A stretch of DNA of 64,000 nucleotides from Candidatus Contendibacter odensensis (GCA_002747185.1 PDTV01000004.1:62001-126000), one strand, 5' to 3'; counted from the stretch's first letter, positions 19,766 to 29,126 are shown. Notes: generated from the sequence alone by a model not told the origin. A program made the numbers and translations.

Positions 19766-20097
19766 GTTTGGGTACGCTTGATCGTTTTTGCCGGGTTGAA
19801 AGCGATGTTTGTGCGAGCACTTGGCATGGGTATACGTTTGTCAGATGCTTGATTGGGTAGATCTTGCTGCAAGGAATGAACGCTTAACCAACAACACCAG
19901 GAATCTTTTTTAATAGAAAATGGGAGATAGGTTTTACCACTGGGTGCTATCCATTTGAAAGTGTTTTTGGCTCATGTTCAGAACATGTGCAAAAGGCTAA
20001 ACTGGGCGGCCTGAAATTTAATGGTCAGATTCGATACCGATGGACTTTACCAATAGTTGAACTGCTTTTGGCGTTAGACTGTGAAGCGTGGTTGTGT
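19766..20097. other. Intergenic, no gene seen
   Basis: An AT-richer stretch upstream of the MCE operon that probably holds its promoter. I see no convincing open frame or hexamer pair. GC content rises sharply after about 20080, where transposase debris begins. Confidence 0.4.
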
Positions 20098-20495
20098 CGT
20101 CACTTTCACCCCTCGGGGTGAAAGTGCCCCCGCTGCCATGACAGCGTTGACGAGGCGTACGCCTTCCGATGCACCTGGCACAGCCAGGTCCAGGTGCAGC
20201 GGCTGTGGTCAAGCCAGGCTTAGGTCGAACCACCGTTCAGCAGTTACGCAGCGAGTGACAGGGACTCGCCGCTCAACGCCGACCGACCACGGCGTTGGGT
20301 GATCGCGTGACCGAAACCGATGCGTTGTTTCAAAATGCCGGGGAAAAAAGCGAGCCGCATCGCGCTCCGGCCGATCCGCCGATCCGCCGCGCTAACAAGC
20401 GCCGTGGCCACAACGGACTCATCATACGGTCTGCCATGGGGCTGGCGAGTGGGCGCGCGATGATGACGGCGATGGCATTCGCGAAGTGCATACCA
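20098..20495 (+). pseudogene. Decayed IS1595-type transposase
   Basis: Pieces of one transposase can be read in different frames. RHFHPSG, a stop, then KCPRCHDSVDEAYAFR resembles the N-terminal zinc-ribbon of IS1595-like transposases (20098-20160). From 20301, TETDALFQNAGEK and ADPPIRRANKRRGH match the conserved central region. After a deletion, HTVCHGAGEWARDDDGDG and GIREVHTN match the C-terminal part of the catalytic domain (20418-20495). Stops, frame changes and missing segments show it is dead. The tract is GC-richer than its flanks. The family call is from memory of the motifs. Confidence 0.6.
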
Positions 20496-20826
20496 ACAAT
20501 CATCGCTGTATCTCGCCAGACGTCATCGGTATCGTTGCCCGTATTCACATTTTTTGTACATGAGCCAAGAAAGTCATGTCTCACATGCGCATGGTACAGA
20601 AAAAGCCGTAACGAGTGATCAAATATTTTGAGCATGAAAAAATCAGATATGCCGCGTAAGGAAAGAACTAAACTGCCATCGGGTTAATAAAACGCTTCGG
20701 GCGGGAGCCGGTGTTTGATTTTTCGATACTCCCGCAAGCGGCGAACTCACCGGGCGGGGTATTTATATGAGCTTGGCTATAGTCTTCACTTTTGCAAGAG
20801 GTTCTAATTTATGAACGGAGTTTCGA

Positions 20827-22128
20827 ATGGCAACTGAACGTCGCTGGAGCGGTGTCCTGAAACTGTATGGACCGGTGTCACTCATCATCCTGTTCAGTTT
20901 TGTGCTCGCGTTTCAATTCATTAAACCGGCACCACCGAATTCGGTGCGTATCGCCACCGGTTCTACCGAAGGCAGCTACTATGCCTTCGCTCAACAGTAC
21001 GCTGAGGTGCTGGCCCGCGAGGGCATCCGGCTTGAGGTGGTGAGCACCGGAGGGTCGATCGACAATCTGCGATTACTTTCAGAGGGTCAAGTCGACCTGG
21101 CGTTCATTCAGGGTGGCGTCACCCCGGAGGCTCAAAGCCAAAACTTCGAAGCCCTGGGTTCAATGTATTTCGAGCCGCTGTGGTTATTTCACCAGGCCGA
21201 CCTCAATCTTGACCGATTACCTTCTTTACGCGGGCTCAAGATCGGCATCGGTTGTGCAGGGTCAGGGACTGAAGCACTGGTAGAGCAGCTTTTGTCAGCT
21301 AATGGGGTAAATGTCCGAAACGCGACGCTCCGGAAAATCGGTGGTAGCAGCGCTGCCAGTGCACTTAAACGTGGGGACCTCAATGCCGCTTTCTACATCA
21401 CTTCTCCGGCTAATCCGCTGATGCAAGAATTGTTGGGGAACGATCAAATCAAACTTTCCAGTTTTTCACGCGCCGCAGCTTACGTGCAGCGTTATCCCTA
21501 TCTCAGTGTGGTTCAGTTGGCCGAAGGCGCGATCGATCTCGCGAGCAATAATCCCGGTCGAACTGTCGACTTGTTAGCTGTTCCGGCACAGTTAGTCGCC
21601 AAACCGGATCTGCATCCGGCCGTGATTGATCTGTTGTTGTTGGCCGCCGAACGGCTTCACAGTCAGGGTGATTGGTTCGAGAAAAAGGGTCAGTTTCCGT
21701 CAGAGCAGTTTTTGGATTTCCCGCTGAATAAGGAGGCCGCTCGTTTTTACAAGTACGGCCCTCCCTTATTGCAACGCTTTTTACCATTCTGGGCAGCTTC
21801 GCTGATCGACCGGCTCAAGATCATGCTTTTGCCGCTGATCGTATTGTTGATGCCGTTATTCAAAGTCATGCCGCCACTCTATCAGTGGCGCATGCGATCA
21901 CGCATTTATCGCTGGTATCGGGAACTGGATAACGTCAATCTGTCTTGGTCTGATTCGCAAACCCCTGACCAGCGCGAACAAGCGATCTACGAACTCGAAC
22001 GGATCGATAATGAGGTTCTCCATCTTGAGGTTCCGCTGTCGTATTCTGAGCACCTCTACCATCTGCGCCAACACATCCAGCTAGTGCGACAAAAGATTCA
22101 GTCAGAAGGCGGAGATGCCCATTATTAA
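20827..22128 (+). CDS. Membrane-anchored TAXI-family TRAP solute-binding protein
   Basis: A 433-residue protein. An N-terminal helix (about residues 14-33) leads into a TAXI-type periplasmic binding domain, with IATGSTEGSYYAFAQQYAEV at the start, STGGSIDNLRLL, GQVDLAFIQGG and IGIGCAGSGTEAL. A second hydrophobic segment (about 325-347, KIMLLPLIVLLMPLFKV) is followed by about 85 charged residues predicted to be cytoplasmic. A binding domain held between two membrane helices is unlike classic soluble TRAP binding proteins. No TRAP permease gene is in the window, so it may sense rather than transport. ACGGAG sits seven bases before the ATG. Flanked by transposase remnants on both sides, it was probably acquired. 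Confidence 0.85.
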   Translation: MATERRWSGVLKLYGPVSLIILFSFVLAFQFIKPAPPNSVRIATGSTEGSYYAFAQQYAEVLAREGIRLEVVSTGGSIDNLRLLSEGQVDLAFIQGGVTPEAQSQNFEALGSMYFEPLWLFHQADLNLDRLPSLRGLKIGIGCAGSGTEALVEQLLSANGVNVRNATLRKIGGSSAASALKRGDLNAAFYITSPANPLMQELLGNDQIKLSSFSRAAAYVQRYPYLSVVQLAEGAIDLASNNPGRTVDLLAVPAQLVAKPDLHPAVIDLLLLAAERLHSQGDWFEKKGQFPSEQFLDFPLNKEAARFYKYGPPLLQRFLPFWAASLIDRLKIMLLPLIVLLMPLFKVMPPLYQWRMRSRIYRWYRELDNVNLSWSDSQTPDQREQAIYELERIDNEVLHLEVPLSYSEHLYHLRQHIQLVRQKIQSEGGDAHY

Positions 22129-22520
22129 CCCGGTGGCAGTTTAGTTCTTTCCTTACCAACACCTGTTTCCTGTTTGATTAATTCCTTCACCGCTTTTCGG
22201 GTCCAGAGCGCATAGTCCAATTGCAACTGGTCCGGTGTTTGATCAATGATCCTGTGTTGAATGCGTTTTTCCTGTTCAGGTCGTAAGCGATTACCCGTAC
22301 CTTTTTCCTGTTCAGGTCGTAAGCGATTACCCGTACCTTCCTTCGGCCCTCGCCTCGACGTGGGGCCTTCCGTGTTATAGCGCTTTAACCAGCCACTAAC
22401 GGCTCTTGATGATACGTCCAGTGTTTCTGCAATCACTTTTATCTGTTCGTCTCTTTTCCGTAAGCGAATGGCTGTTTTACGTTTTTCTTCATTGTGCCGA
22501 AGGCGGTAATTTGCGAGCAT
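22125..22520 (-). pseudogene. Truncated IS630-type transposase, N-terminal part
   Basis: The 131-residue frame holds the helix-turn-helix N-terminus of an IS630-like transposase: IRLRKRDEQIKVIAETLDVS, AVSGWLKRYNTEG and QLDYALWTRKAVKELIKQE. The match stops after QETGV. The last ten codons (GKERTKLPPG) look like flanking sequence, and the whole DDE catalytic domain is missing. It ends 4 nt inside the end of the TAXI gene on the opposite strand. A 36-nt tandem duplication lies inside it. The start is the ATG at 22520, with a TTG one codon before. Confidence 0.75.
22266..22337 (-). repeat. Perfect 36-bp tandem duplication
   Basis: Units 22266-22301 and 22302-22337 are identical and in frame, duplicating the 12 residues GTGNRLRPEQEK in the transposase fragment. 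Perfect identity suggests a recent slippage or duplication. Confidence 0.9.
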
Positions 22521-22533
22521 CAATTTTATTCAT

Positions 22534-22552
22534 ACTCGTATGATATACGAGT
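22534..22552. repeat. Perfect 8-bp inverted repeat next to the IS630 fragment
   Basis: ACTCGTAT, three bases, ATACGAGT, lying 14 nt upstream of the transposase ATG. It could be an operator or part of the element's terminal inverted repeat. The remaining stretch to 22939 shows no gene I can support. Confidence 0.5.
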
Positions 22553-22939
22553 GATTCTGTCGCCGGGTTGATAGTATAAAGTTTTTGTGCGCCAACCTTG
22601 AGAGGTATGATCAGCTCTTAAGTAGATAGTGGTTTCTACAGTATGTCTGTAGGCACATCCTGTGTGCCAGTTTGAGGCATAGGCATAACCAACAAGATTG
22701 TTGTTATCCTTTCCAGCCGGTGCAAACCAGCTTCAGCAACCGTCTGAATACGATTTTTTTAGCTCTATCGTAGAGATTGTTGACTTTTCAAAGGTGGCTG
22801 CAGGATTTTGAATGTAGTAGTTGTATAATTTTGTAATATCTTCAACACCCTATTTCTTGAACAGAGCATATCATCGTTGCTTTTCTCAACTCGGCGTGAT
22901 AGCCGGATTTTCTGATAGTTTGCAAATAATAAATAAAGG

Positions 22940-23533
22940 CTAACGTGGATTGAGTCGTCGCCAGGCGGCTGGGTCTTGCTGGTTTCCAGACTTTCTCCAG
23001 ATACCACGCTTTGCTTGTTTTGCTTCATCTTCAGCCTGTTGATAAGCGGGTGATTTATTGTATTGTCGATAGACTATAGCCTTGCCTTTTCGTACCATTT
23101 CCAGACCGGTATCAAGTTCACCGGCGAAGACTTGAGCGACTGTTCGTCCATAGCGATCCTGATCTTTTACCTGTAATGTGATGCTGTCATGTGTCGCTAC
23201 CAAATCGCGTAACACATCGCGTGAGCGTGTGCCCCATGGTTTTTGCTTCATCTCTGGAGCGTCGATGCCAAACAAGCGTACTTTCACTTGACCAGCCGGA
23301 CAATTAGCGGTCAGGGTGTCGCCGTCATACACCGATTTGACCGAACACTTTAATACCGTTCCCTTGGTGATGCTTGAGGAGGGCGCTTTAGGTTCGTGTA
23401 GAAAGTAGCTGATAATTGTAATGGCAATCACCAATCCACCAATGAGCCAGGGTGAGCGACGCTTGCGGCGGTGAGTACGATTTAACTCACTACGTAGTTG
23501 ACGTTGTACAAATCGGAAAAACTCCTGTTTCAT
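22940..23533 (-). CDS. Membrane-anchored staphylococcal-nuclease-like thermonuclease
   Basis: A 197-residue protein with a basic N-terminus, one membrane helix (about residues 29-44) and an SNase domain (about 60-180). Catalytic elements are present: VYDGDT (metal Asp), RLFGIDAPE (Arg and Asp/Glu) and DRYGRTVAQV (second Arg). The likely role is calcium-dependent phosphodiester cleavage in the periplasm or at the cell surface. The biological target is unknown. It is 122 nt downstream of ispG on the same strand. It ends PAAWRRLNPR, which is typical of proteobacterial members (AWRR). Confidence 0.85.
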   Translation of the reverse strand: MKQEFFRFVQRQLRSELNRTHRRKRRSPWLIGGLVIAITIISYFLHEPKAPSSSITKGTVLKCSVKSVYDGDTLTANCPAGQVKVRLFGIDAPEMKQKPWGTRSRDVLRDLVATHDSITLQVKDQDRYGRTVAQVFAGELDTGLEMVRKGKAIVYRQYNKSPAYQQAEDEAKQAKRGIWRKSGNQQDPAAWRRLNPR

Positions 23534-23655
23534 AAAAATATGCTCTCCCTCTAAAGCAGGAAAATGGCTGCCAGACTCAGGAAAATGAAAAACCCCATAC
23601 TATGGTCATGAACTACGCACAGAATGTATCAGATGGATGAGTGGGTAAACGGGCT

Positions 23656-24906
23656 TCAGGCACTCACAGTGTTGTGGTGGTTGCCGTAGCGGTGGACTAC
23701 GTACTCGGTCACGAGTCGCTGGAAGTCGGTGGCGATCGTTTCACCTTTTAAGGTAACTGTTTTTTCGCCATCGACATAAACGGGTGCTATTGGCACTTCA
23801 CTGCTACCGGGCAGGCTGATGCCGATGTTAGCCTGTTTACTTTCACCGGGGCCGTTGACCACACAACCCATCACCGCTACGGTCATGTTTTCAACGCCAG
23901 GATACTGTCCACGCCAGATGGGCATATTTTCGCGCAGGTAGGCTTGAATTTGCTTGGCCAGATGTTGGAAATAATCACTGCTGGTACGGCCACAGCCCGG
24001 ACAGGCTACCACTGTTGGCGTAAAGACACGCAAGCCTATAGATTGCAGGATTTCTTGGGCGACGACCACTTCTTGGCTGCGACGACCGCCAGGCTCAGGG
24101 GTCAGCGAGATACGGATAGTATCACCGATACCTTCTTGTAAAAGTACAGCTAACGCTGCTGTTGAAGCGACAATACCCTTGCTGCCCATGCCGGCTTCGG
24201 TCAAACCCAGATGCAGTGGGTAATCACAGCAGCGTGCCAACTTTCGGTAAACGGCAATAAGATCTTGTACCCCGCTCATTTTCACCGATAGAATAATCTT
24301 GTCGTGATCCAAACCTATAGCTTCGGCATGTTGAGCACTCTCTAGCGCAGATTGAACCATAGCTTCGTGCATGACTTCAGTCGCCGGTTTTGGTGTAGGT
24401 AAACGGGCGTTTTCGTCCATCAACCTGACGGCTAATGCCTGGTCAAGACTGCCCCAGTTGATGCCAATGCGTACCGGCTTGTTATAACGGCAAGCGATTT
24501 CAATGATAGTGGCAAACTGTTCATCTTTCTTTTTACCACGCCCGACATTGCCCGGGTTGATGCGGTACTTATCGAGCACTTCAGCGCAAACGGGATATTT
24601 ACTGAGGAGGCGATGGCCGTTGAAATGGAAATCGCCAATCACAGGGACGGTGATATTTTTTGTATCCAGTTGTTCACGAATGACGGGTACAGCCGCCGCC
24701 GCGTTTTCGTCATTGACTGTGATACGTACCAGTTCTGAACCTGTTTGTGCTAATTCTGTGATTTGTGCGACGGTTGCTGCTACATCAGCCGTATCGGTGC
24801 TGGTCATGGATTGCACTACGATAGGGGCATTACCCCCCACCTTGATATCGCCAATACGGACAGTGACACATGGGCGACGGGTGATAAAAGCACCTGAGAG
24901 AGCCAT
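23656..24906 (-). CDS. ispG: 4-hydroxy-3-methylbut-2-enyl diphosphate synthase (flavodoxin)
   Basis: The penultimate step of the MEP isoprenoid pathway, converting MEcPP to HMBPP with a 4Fe-4S cluster. The 416-residue bacterial two-domain form has an N-terminal TIM barrel with [17 protein letters not shown] and RINPGNVG. The C-terminal cluster domain has [14 protein letters not shown] and [11 protein letters not shown], supplying the three cysteine ligands. It is 48 nt downstream of the isochorismatase-fold gene. Confidence 0.96.
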   Translation of the reverse strand: MALSGAFITRRPCVTVRIGDIKVGGNAPIVVQSMTSTDTADVAATVAQITELAQTGSELVRITVNDENAAAAVPVIREQLDTKNITVPVIGDFHFNGHRLLSKYPVCAEVLDKYRINPGNVGRGKKKDEQFATIIEIACRYNKPVRIGINWGSLDQALAVRLMDENARLPTPKPATEVMHEAMVQSALESAQHAEAIGLDHDKIILSVKMSGVQDLIAVYRKLARCCDYPLHLGLTEAGMGSKGIVASTAALAVLLQEGIGDTIRISLTPEPGGRRSQEVVVAQEILQSIGLRVFTPTVVACPGCGRTSSDYFQHLAKQIQAYLRENMPIWRGQYPGVENMTVAVMGCVVNGPGESKQANIGISLPGSSEVPIAPVYVDGEKTVTLKGETIATDFQRLVTEYVVHRYGNHHNTVSA

Positions 24907-24954
24907 AAAATTACCTGTACTCAGTCGATTTTTGAGGTGTAACTCATGCGGTGT

Positions 24955-25500
24955 TCAGCGTAGAAAGTTGCGGCTAATCTCACGGAATACATCAGTGCCT
25001 GCCTGATGGAGCCATTCGAAAACCACCATTTCACGGCTAACGATGCATACATTTGCAGCACGCATTCGTTCTAATGCCAACGCTATATCGCGCGGGGATC
25101 GTGAAGATACTGCATCAGCAACCAGGAAGACATGTTTACCCATAGCCTGTAATTCCAGTGCAGTCTGCAATATGCAGACGTGGGCTTCTATACCGATGAT
25201 AATGATTTGATTACGACCGATGGCATCAATACGGCGCATACAAGTCCGGTCAGCGGCACAGGAAAAGTGCATTTTTTCCATCAATGCTTCTGTGGATAAT
25301 TGGTTGCGGATCGCTGTAACTGTGTGTCCTAGTCCTTTGGGGTATTGTTCAGAAGCCAAAACGGGTATACCCAATCGCTGGGCAATTTGAATCAGCCAAA
25401 TGCTATTGGCAATAATCTGTTCAGCATCATGAATAGCGCCCATCAGACGTTCCTGAATATCGACTACTAGTAGACAAGAGGTTTCGGCTTTTATCAACAT
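24955..25500 (-). CDS. Isochorismatase-family cysteine hydrolase
   Basis: A 181-residue protein of the cysteine hydrolase fold. The triad can be placed: Asp in LLVVDIQERLM, Lys in LMEKMHFSC, and the nucleophile Cys in GIEAHVCILQTAL. The family includes nicotinamidases and YcaC-like hydrolases. The substrate is not predictable. It sits between a DedA-type gene and ispG on the same strand. Confidence 0.85.
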   Translation of the reverse strand: MLIKAETSCLLVVDIQERLMGAIHDAEQIIANSIWLIQIAQRLGIPVLASEQYPKGLGHTVTAIRNQLSTEALMEKMHFSCAADRTCMRRIDAIGRNQIIIIGIEAHVCILQTALELQAMGKHVFLVADAVSSRSPRDIALALERMRAANVCIVSREMVVFEWLHQAGTDVFREISRNFLR

Positions 25501-25689
25501 CGCTAGTTTTCTCGCTTATTGTGGTTTAAGCATACATATCGCATGATCCCGATAAATTGACAAAATATTCGGGGCTGGTTGCTCTTAGAAACAAATAGAT
25601 CGCATAAGACTTTGTCGGGTTGTGTCATTCCGGACCTTATGGGGTGACGAGCCGCTTTGATATCATCGCTCTAGTCAGTACAGGCGATA

Positions 25690-26976
25690 TCAGTCAGTAA
25701 TCAAGGTTATGGCCTGATCGGAATCATGTCGTTGTACCTTCTGTATTTTCAGGCCTTGCCATAGGGGTTGCAGTATATGATGCGGGGTACGGGCTTGCGG
25801 GTCATCAGCAGTAAAGGTAAATAGCCACATACGTGACTGTATCTTTTGGTGGGTGATGCTGCCGATCCAGATGGTTTTGCTCTCGGGTGACAAGCGAGCG
25901 CCAACGTCCCAAAAACGCAATACCCAACGGGCGCTTGAAGTATTATCGTAATAGACCCATCGCAACGCATCTCCTTGGCCATTATGCGTTTGTGGTAGTA
26001 CAGGCAGTTTTTGTAGCGCAGCATTGGGGTCTAACCACAACAGCATACCCTTCAAGTCCAGTGAGGGTGCAGGTTGCCAACCGGTTTGTTTCAAGCGTGA
26101 CTTGAGTTCTTCTTCAGTTCCCACCCACTGCAGCACAAAATCCTGTTGGTTTTGACCTCGAAAATCGTTGCGTTGCTGAGGTAAATTTTGCCAGCCCTTT
26201 GTCCACCATTGTTGCTGTGATTGGGTGTGATGGGTGTTGTGAGGTGGATAGTGTTGCGGGTTGGTGCCGTTGTGGAATCCAATATGCAATATGGCCACAA
26301 TCAGTAGTGCAATGAAGCTATAGAGGGAAAGTGGTTTCCAATTGAGTGCCTGTGCCTGAAATAGCCGTACTGCGTGTGTTACCACCCAAATAATCAGCCA
26401 CAGCAAGGCGATGGTAATCAGAAGCAGTGCCACCAGACGATGGGCAACCCGCGAAGCGGCGGGATCTAGCGATGTACCAAATACCATGCCTGGAATGAGG
26501 TAGGCAGGTGCCCATAGGATGGCCGAGACGATGTTAGCCATCATGAAATGGTGCCAGGCCATACCCATCATGCCGGCGACGGTTGGAATGGTGCCACGTG
26601 TCGGCCCAAAAAAACGGCCAAATAGTACGCTTTTGCCGCCGTGTTTGCGAAAGAAGGTTTCACTACGGGTAAGTAATTCGGGATGTTTGGCGAAAGGCCA
26701 TTTCTGGTGAATATTGTGATGGAAAAGATGCCCGATCCAGAAGCTGATTGCATCGCCTGTTATTGCACCCAGGGTAGACCACCACCAGGCGGTATAGAAA
26801 TCAATCTGGCCTAGGCCGATGAGTGTCCCGAACGTAAACATGATGACTGCGCCAGGGACAATGATACCGATAATAACCAAAGACTCAGTGAGAGTCGTGA
26901 TAAAGATTACGGTGCTAATCCAATGAGGATGAGCGGCAATCCATTCAAGCACTGTACTGACGAATTCGGATGCCAT
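25690..26976 (-). CDS. DedA-family membrane protein fused to an LssY-like C-terminal domain
   Basis: A 428-residue protein. Residues 1-205 form a DedA (SNARE-associated/VTT) membrane domain with ESLVIIGIIVPGAVIM, GAITGDAISFWIGH and FGRFFGPTRGTIPTVAG. Family members are undecaprenyl-phosphate or phosphatidylethanolamine flippases. A further helix (about 218-238) leads into a soluble region (about 270-428) like the LssY C-terminal domain, with TEEELKSRLKQTGWQPAP and RVWLFTF-like segments. LssY is linked to type I secretion and lipid functions in Legionella. The fusion architecture is known, the activity is not. Confidence 0.8.
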   Translation of the reverse strand: MASEFVSTVLEWIAAHPHWISTVIFITTLTESLVIIGIIVPGAVIMFTFGTLIGLGQIDFYTAWWWSTLGAITGDAISFWIGHLFHHNIHQKWPFAKHPELLTRSETFFRKHGGKSVLFGRFFGPTRGTIPTVAGMMGMAWHHFMMANIVSAILWAPAYLIPGMVFGTSLDPAASRVAHRLVALLLITIALLWLIIWVVTHAVRLFQAQALNWKPLSLYSFIALLIVAILHIGFHNGTNPQHYPPHNTHHTQSQQQWWTKGWQNLPQQRNDFRGQNQQDFVLQWVGTEEELKSRLKQTGWQPAPSLDLKGMLLWLDPNAALQKLPVLPQTHNGQGDALRWVYYDNTSSARWVLRFWDVGARLSPESKTIWIGSITHQKIQSRMWLFTFTADDPQARTPHHILQPLWQGLKIQKVQRHDSDQAITLITD

Positions 26977-27398
26977 TATGTTGAGGGATGAACCCGGCGA
27001 CTGTGATAGATCGTTGCTTGCAGTATGGGCAATTTCATTGTGGTTGGTGAGGGCGTTAGCATCGTTATAAGATGGCGAAAGATAGTGTGGTGGCCAAAGG
27101 TGGCCTTATTTACAACACAACTTGTTTCCTGGATGAATGGTCATTGCTGATATGTGAATGGATGTGCTGGAAATGTTCAGTTGTCCATGATTGTTAGTAC
27201 CAATAACACAGGAAATATCAGTGCTTTTGGGCGAGCGGCATTGATCTGTAACACGATAATAAATCTTGTGTTTTTTTGAGCGTGCTGGATGATCGCGTAA
27301 ATTGTGGGGAAACCTGATCGTAAAATTTAGAGATTCCTGCCCTTTGGAATAGGGAGGAGTGGCCGATGATCTACCGTATAATGGCAGGGAAAGGCGCA
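26977..27398. other. Intergenic with one hairpin repeat
   Basis: Between DedA-LssY and thrH. A 97-codon frame starts on the thrH stop (TAATG) but has no recognisable protein features and runs through a repeat shared with 29569-29600, so I do not call it a gene. Confidence 0.4.
27327..27358. repeat. 32-bp intergenic hairpin repeat, copy 1
   Basis: Matches 29569-29600 with about five differences in 32 bases. Both copies begin TTAGAGAT and end AGGGAGGA, and both contain a short stem of the CCTG...CAGG type. It could be a terminal hairpin of an IS200/IS605-like element or a REP-type repeat. Confidence 0.5.
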
Positions 27399-28007
27399 TT
27401 ACAATGATCGTATGCTCGCTTTGCAGAAAGCGTCCCGCAATGCGTCAAAGGTTATCGTTACCGGAAATTGTGGAAATTCATCAATGACATTTTGTGGGGG
27501 GCGGAACAAAATGCCCGCTTCAGCTTCTGCCAGCATGGCAGTGTCATTGTAGGAATCGCCCGAAGCAATGACTCGATACTTCAGGGCATGAAGGGCACGT
27601 ACAGCTTCGCGCTTGGCATCGGGTTGCCGCAGCACATAATTGACAATTCTATCATCGACCACTTCCAAATGGTGACAGCATAGTGTTGGCCAGTCTAGCT
27701 GCCGCATCAGCGGCCGGGCAAATTCATAATAGGTGTCTGAAAGGATGATGACCTGAAAATGCTCACGTAGCCAACCCAGAAATTCACAGGCACCCTCCAT
27801 CGGTTTTATATCAGCGATAACCCGTTGGATATCAGTGAGCTTTAAACCATGCTGATCCAGTAACTCCAGTCGATATCGCATCAGCTCGTCGTAATCGGGA
27901 ATATCACGGGTTGTTAGCCGAAGTGCCTCAATATTGGTGCGTTGAGCAACATTAATCCAGATTTCTGGAACCAGGACACCTTCCAGATCCAGACAAGCGA
28001 ATTCCAT
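27399..28007 (-). CDS. thrH: Phosphoserine phosphatase/homoserine phosphotransferase ThrH
   Basis: A HAD-superfamily enzyme of 202 residues. ThrH in Pseudomonas dephosphorylates phosphoserine and can move phosphate to homoserine. Motif I is CLDLEGVLVPE, with DLE in place of the usual DxD, as in ThrH. Motif II is ILSDTYYEF, and motif IV is ASGDSYNDTAML. The start chosen is the ATG of MEFACLDLEG, preceded by AGGGAG with seven-base spacing. Upstream in-frame ATGs lie within or before that site. The gene stands alone between repeat-bearing intergenic regions. Confidence 0.9.
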   Translation of the reverse strand: MEFACLDLEGVLVPEIWINVAQRTNIEALRLTTRDIPDYDELMRYRLELLDQHGLKLTDIQRVIADIKPMEGACEFLGWLREHFQVIILSDTYYEFARPLMRQLDWPTLCCHHLEVVDDRIVNYVLRQPDAKREAVRALHALKYRVIASGDSYNDTAMLAEAEAGILFRPPQNVIDEFPQFPVTITFDALRDAFCKASIRSL

Positions 28008-28087
28008 AATCATCTCCCTAACATCATGGTAGTGTTGCACCGCCTAGGCGCGGTGAAAAATTAGTGGTTGTAATCGCATTCGCATTG

Positions 28088-28253
28088 TTGCCGGCGGCTG
28101 CGCCGTCGGCAATCGCGGAGTTGAGCTACGCTCCAGTCACCTGGCGCACTTGGCAGCTTGCGCCGCAACACGTTACTGGAGTCGACTGCGGTGTTTCTGC
28201 CGCGCAAGCACGCTTGCTCCGCTTCAACATCCTCGCGGCTCAGCTCCGCGATT
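28088..28253. repeat. MITE-like palindromic element
   Basis: Bases 28111-28126 and 28238-28253 are 16-bp inverted repeats matching at 15 positions (AATCGCGGAG and CTCCGCGATT). Inside, CTCCAGT at 28131 pairs with ACTGGAG at 28174. A separate 25-nt hairpin (28088-28112) abuts the left end. The sequence is GC-rich compared with its surroundings. A partial copy in opposite orientation is at 29641-29698. Confidence 0.6.
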
Positions 28254-28325
28254 ATCGTTAAGCAATGCAACGCCAAGCCGTTTGTGAGCGTTATGGTGAT
28301 AGTCTCCCAGTATATATATAGTGGT

Positions 28326-29126
28326 TCAATAGGAAGGTTCATCCAGAGCGATCAATTCTGTTAATTGTTCAGTATTCAGGCGCAAACGCAGTGCCAAGAC
28401 CATTAATAATGCGGTTGCTGCCTTGGGCGTTCTACTGAGGAAGGGCATAAAATCCTTACGGTGAATGACCAGTACTTTGCTAGTTTTCAGGGTTGTCGCG
28501 CCTGCTGACCGTCCCCGACCATCGAGCATGGCTATTTCGCCTACGATTTCCCCGACACCGACGCTACCCAGTACAATCTCTTCTCCATCAATACTGGTTA
28601 CGCTCACCTTTAATTGACCGCTTAACAGTACGAACATTTCACTGCCGGTATCGGCCGTTTCAAACAGCACATGCCCAGCAGGTAATGTAGCGATGCTGGA
28701 TATGTCAACAATATTTTTGAGAGTATCTCGGGGGAAGCTACGGAACAAAAAGCTTTTTTGGAGAATATCGATAACACTTTGCTTGGCTGCAGCTGTTTTG
28801 GTGTCACCTAGGGCCAATACTTCATGTAATTGGCTGGCGATTAGCGGTCGCTTGATGCAAATATTTCCATCGCTACCATCAAGTATTGGGTTTGATGAGG
28901 CTAGAATCGTGTGGACGTTTGGCACATTTTTTTGATATTCATTCCAGAAAGCCAGTGATGCTGCATCATCTGCATTAACAAGTACGATACTGGCGGGCTC
29001 ATGATTACCCGTTGCCATGTGATAAGCGCAATCTCGATTGCTGATAACCGAGAGAATATTGCGGATGATTCGGCGATCCCGTTTTTCGAAACCAATAGCA
29101 TTTACTATCGTTATCGTAGTCGGCAT
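28326..29126 (-). CDS. Cyclic-nucleotide-binding domain protein with receiver-like N-terminus
   Basis: A 266-residue protein. Residues about 1-105 have alternating strands and helices with a receiver-like pattern (SIVLVNADDAASLAFWNEY and HTILASS) but no clear acceptor Asp triad. Residues about 120-255 are a cyclic-nucleotide-binding domain, with LPAGHVLFETADTGSEMFVL, VGVGEIVGEIAMLDGRGRSA and TSKVLVIHRKDF. The phosphate-cassette GEIAMLDGRGRSA has the GE and R residues needed to bind cNMP. There is no DNA-binding domain after it, so it is not a standard CRP-type regulator. It may be an adaptor or sensor. The gene is isolated, with AAGGGA before the ATG. Confidence 0.75.
   Translation of the reverse strand: MPTTITIVNAIGFEKRDRRIIRNILSVISNRDCAYHMATGNHEPASIVLVNADDAASLAFWNEYQKNVPNVHTILASSNPILDGSDGNICIKRPLIASQLHEVLALGDTKTAAAKQSVIDILQKSFLFRSFPRDTLKNIVDISSIATLPAGHVLFETADTGSEMFVLLSGQLKVSVTSIDGEEIVLGSVGVGEIVGEIAMLDGRGRSAGATTLKTSKVLVIHRKDFMPFLSRTPKAATALLMVLALRLRLNTEQLTELIALDEPSY

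Noticed and set aside
20101..20126. Perfect 12-bp hairpin (CACTTTCACCCC...GGGGTGAAAGTG)
   Set aside because: It falls within the N-terminal coding remnant of the IS1595-type transposase, and no T run follows. Structure may be incidental, so it is not called as a terminator.
27106..27399. 97-codon minus-strand frame starting on the thrH stop
   Set aside because: No domain, no ribosome binding site of its own, and it crosses an intergenic repeat.
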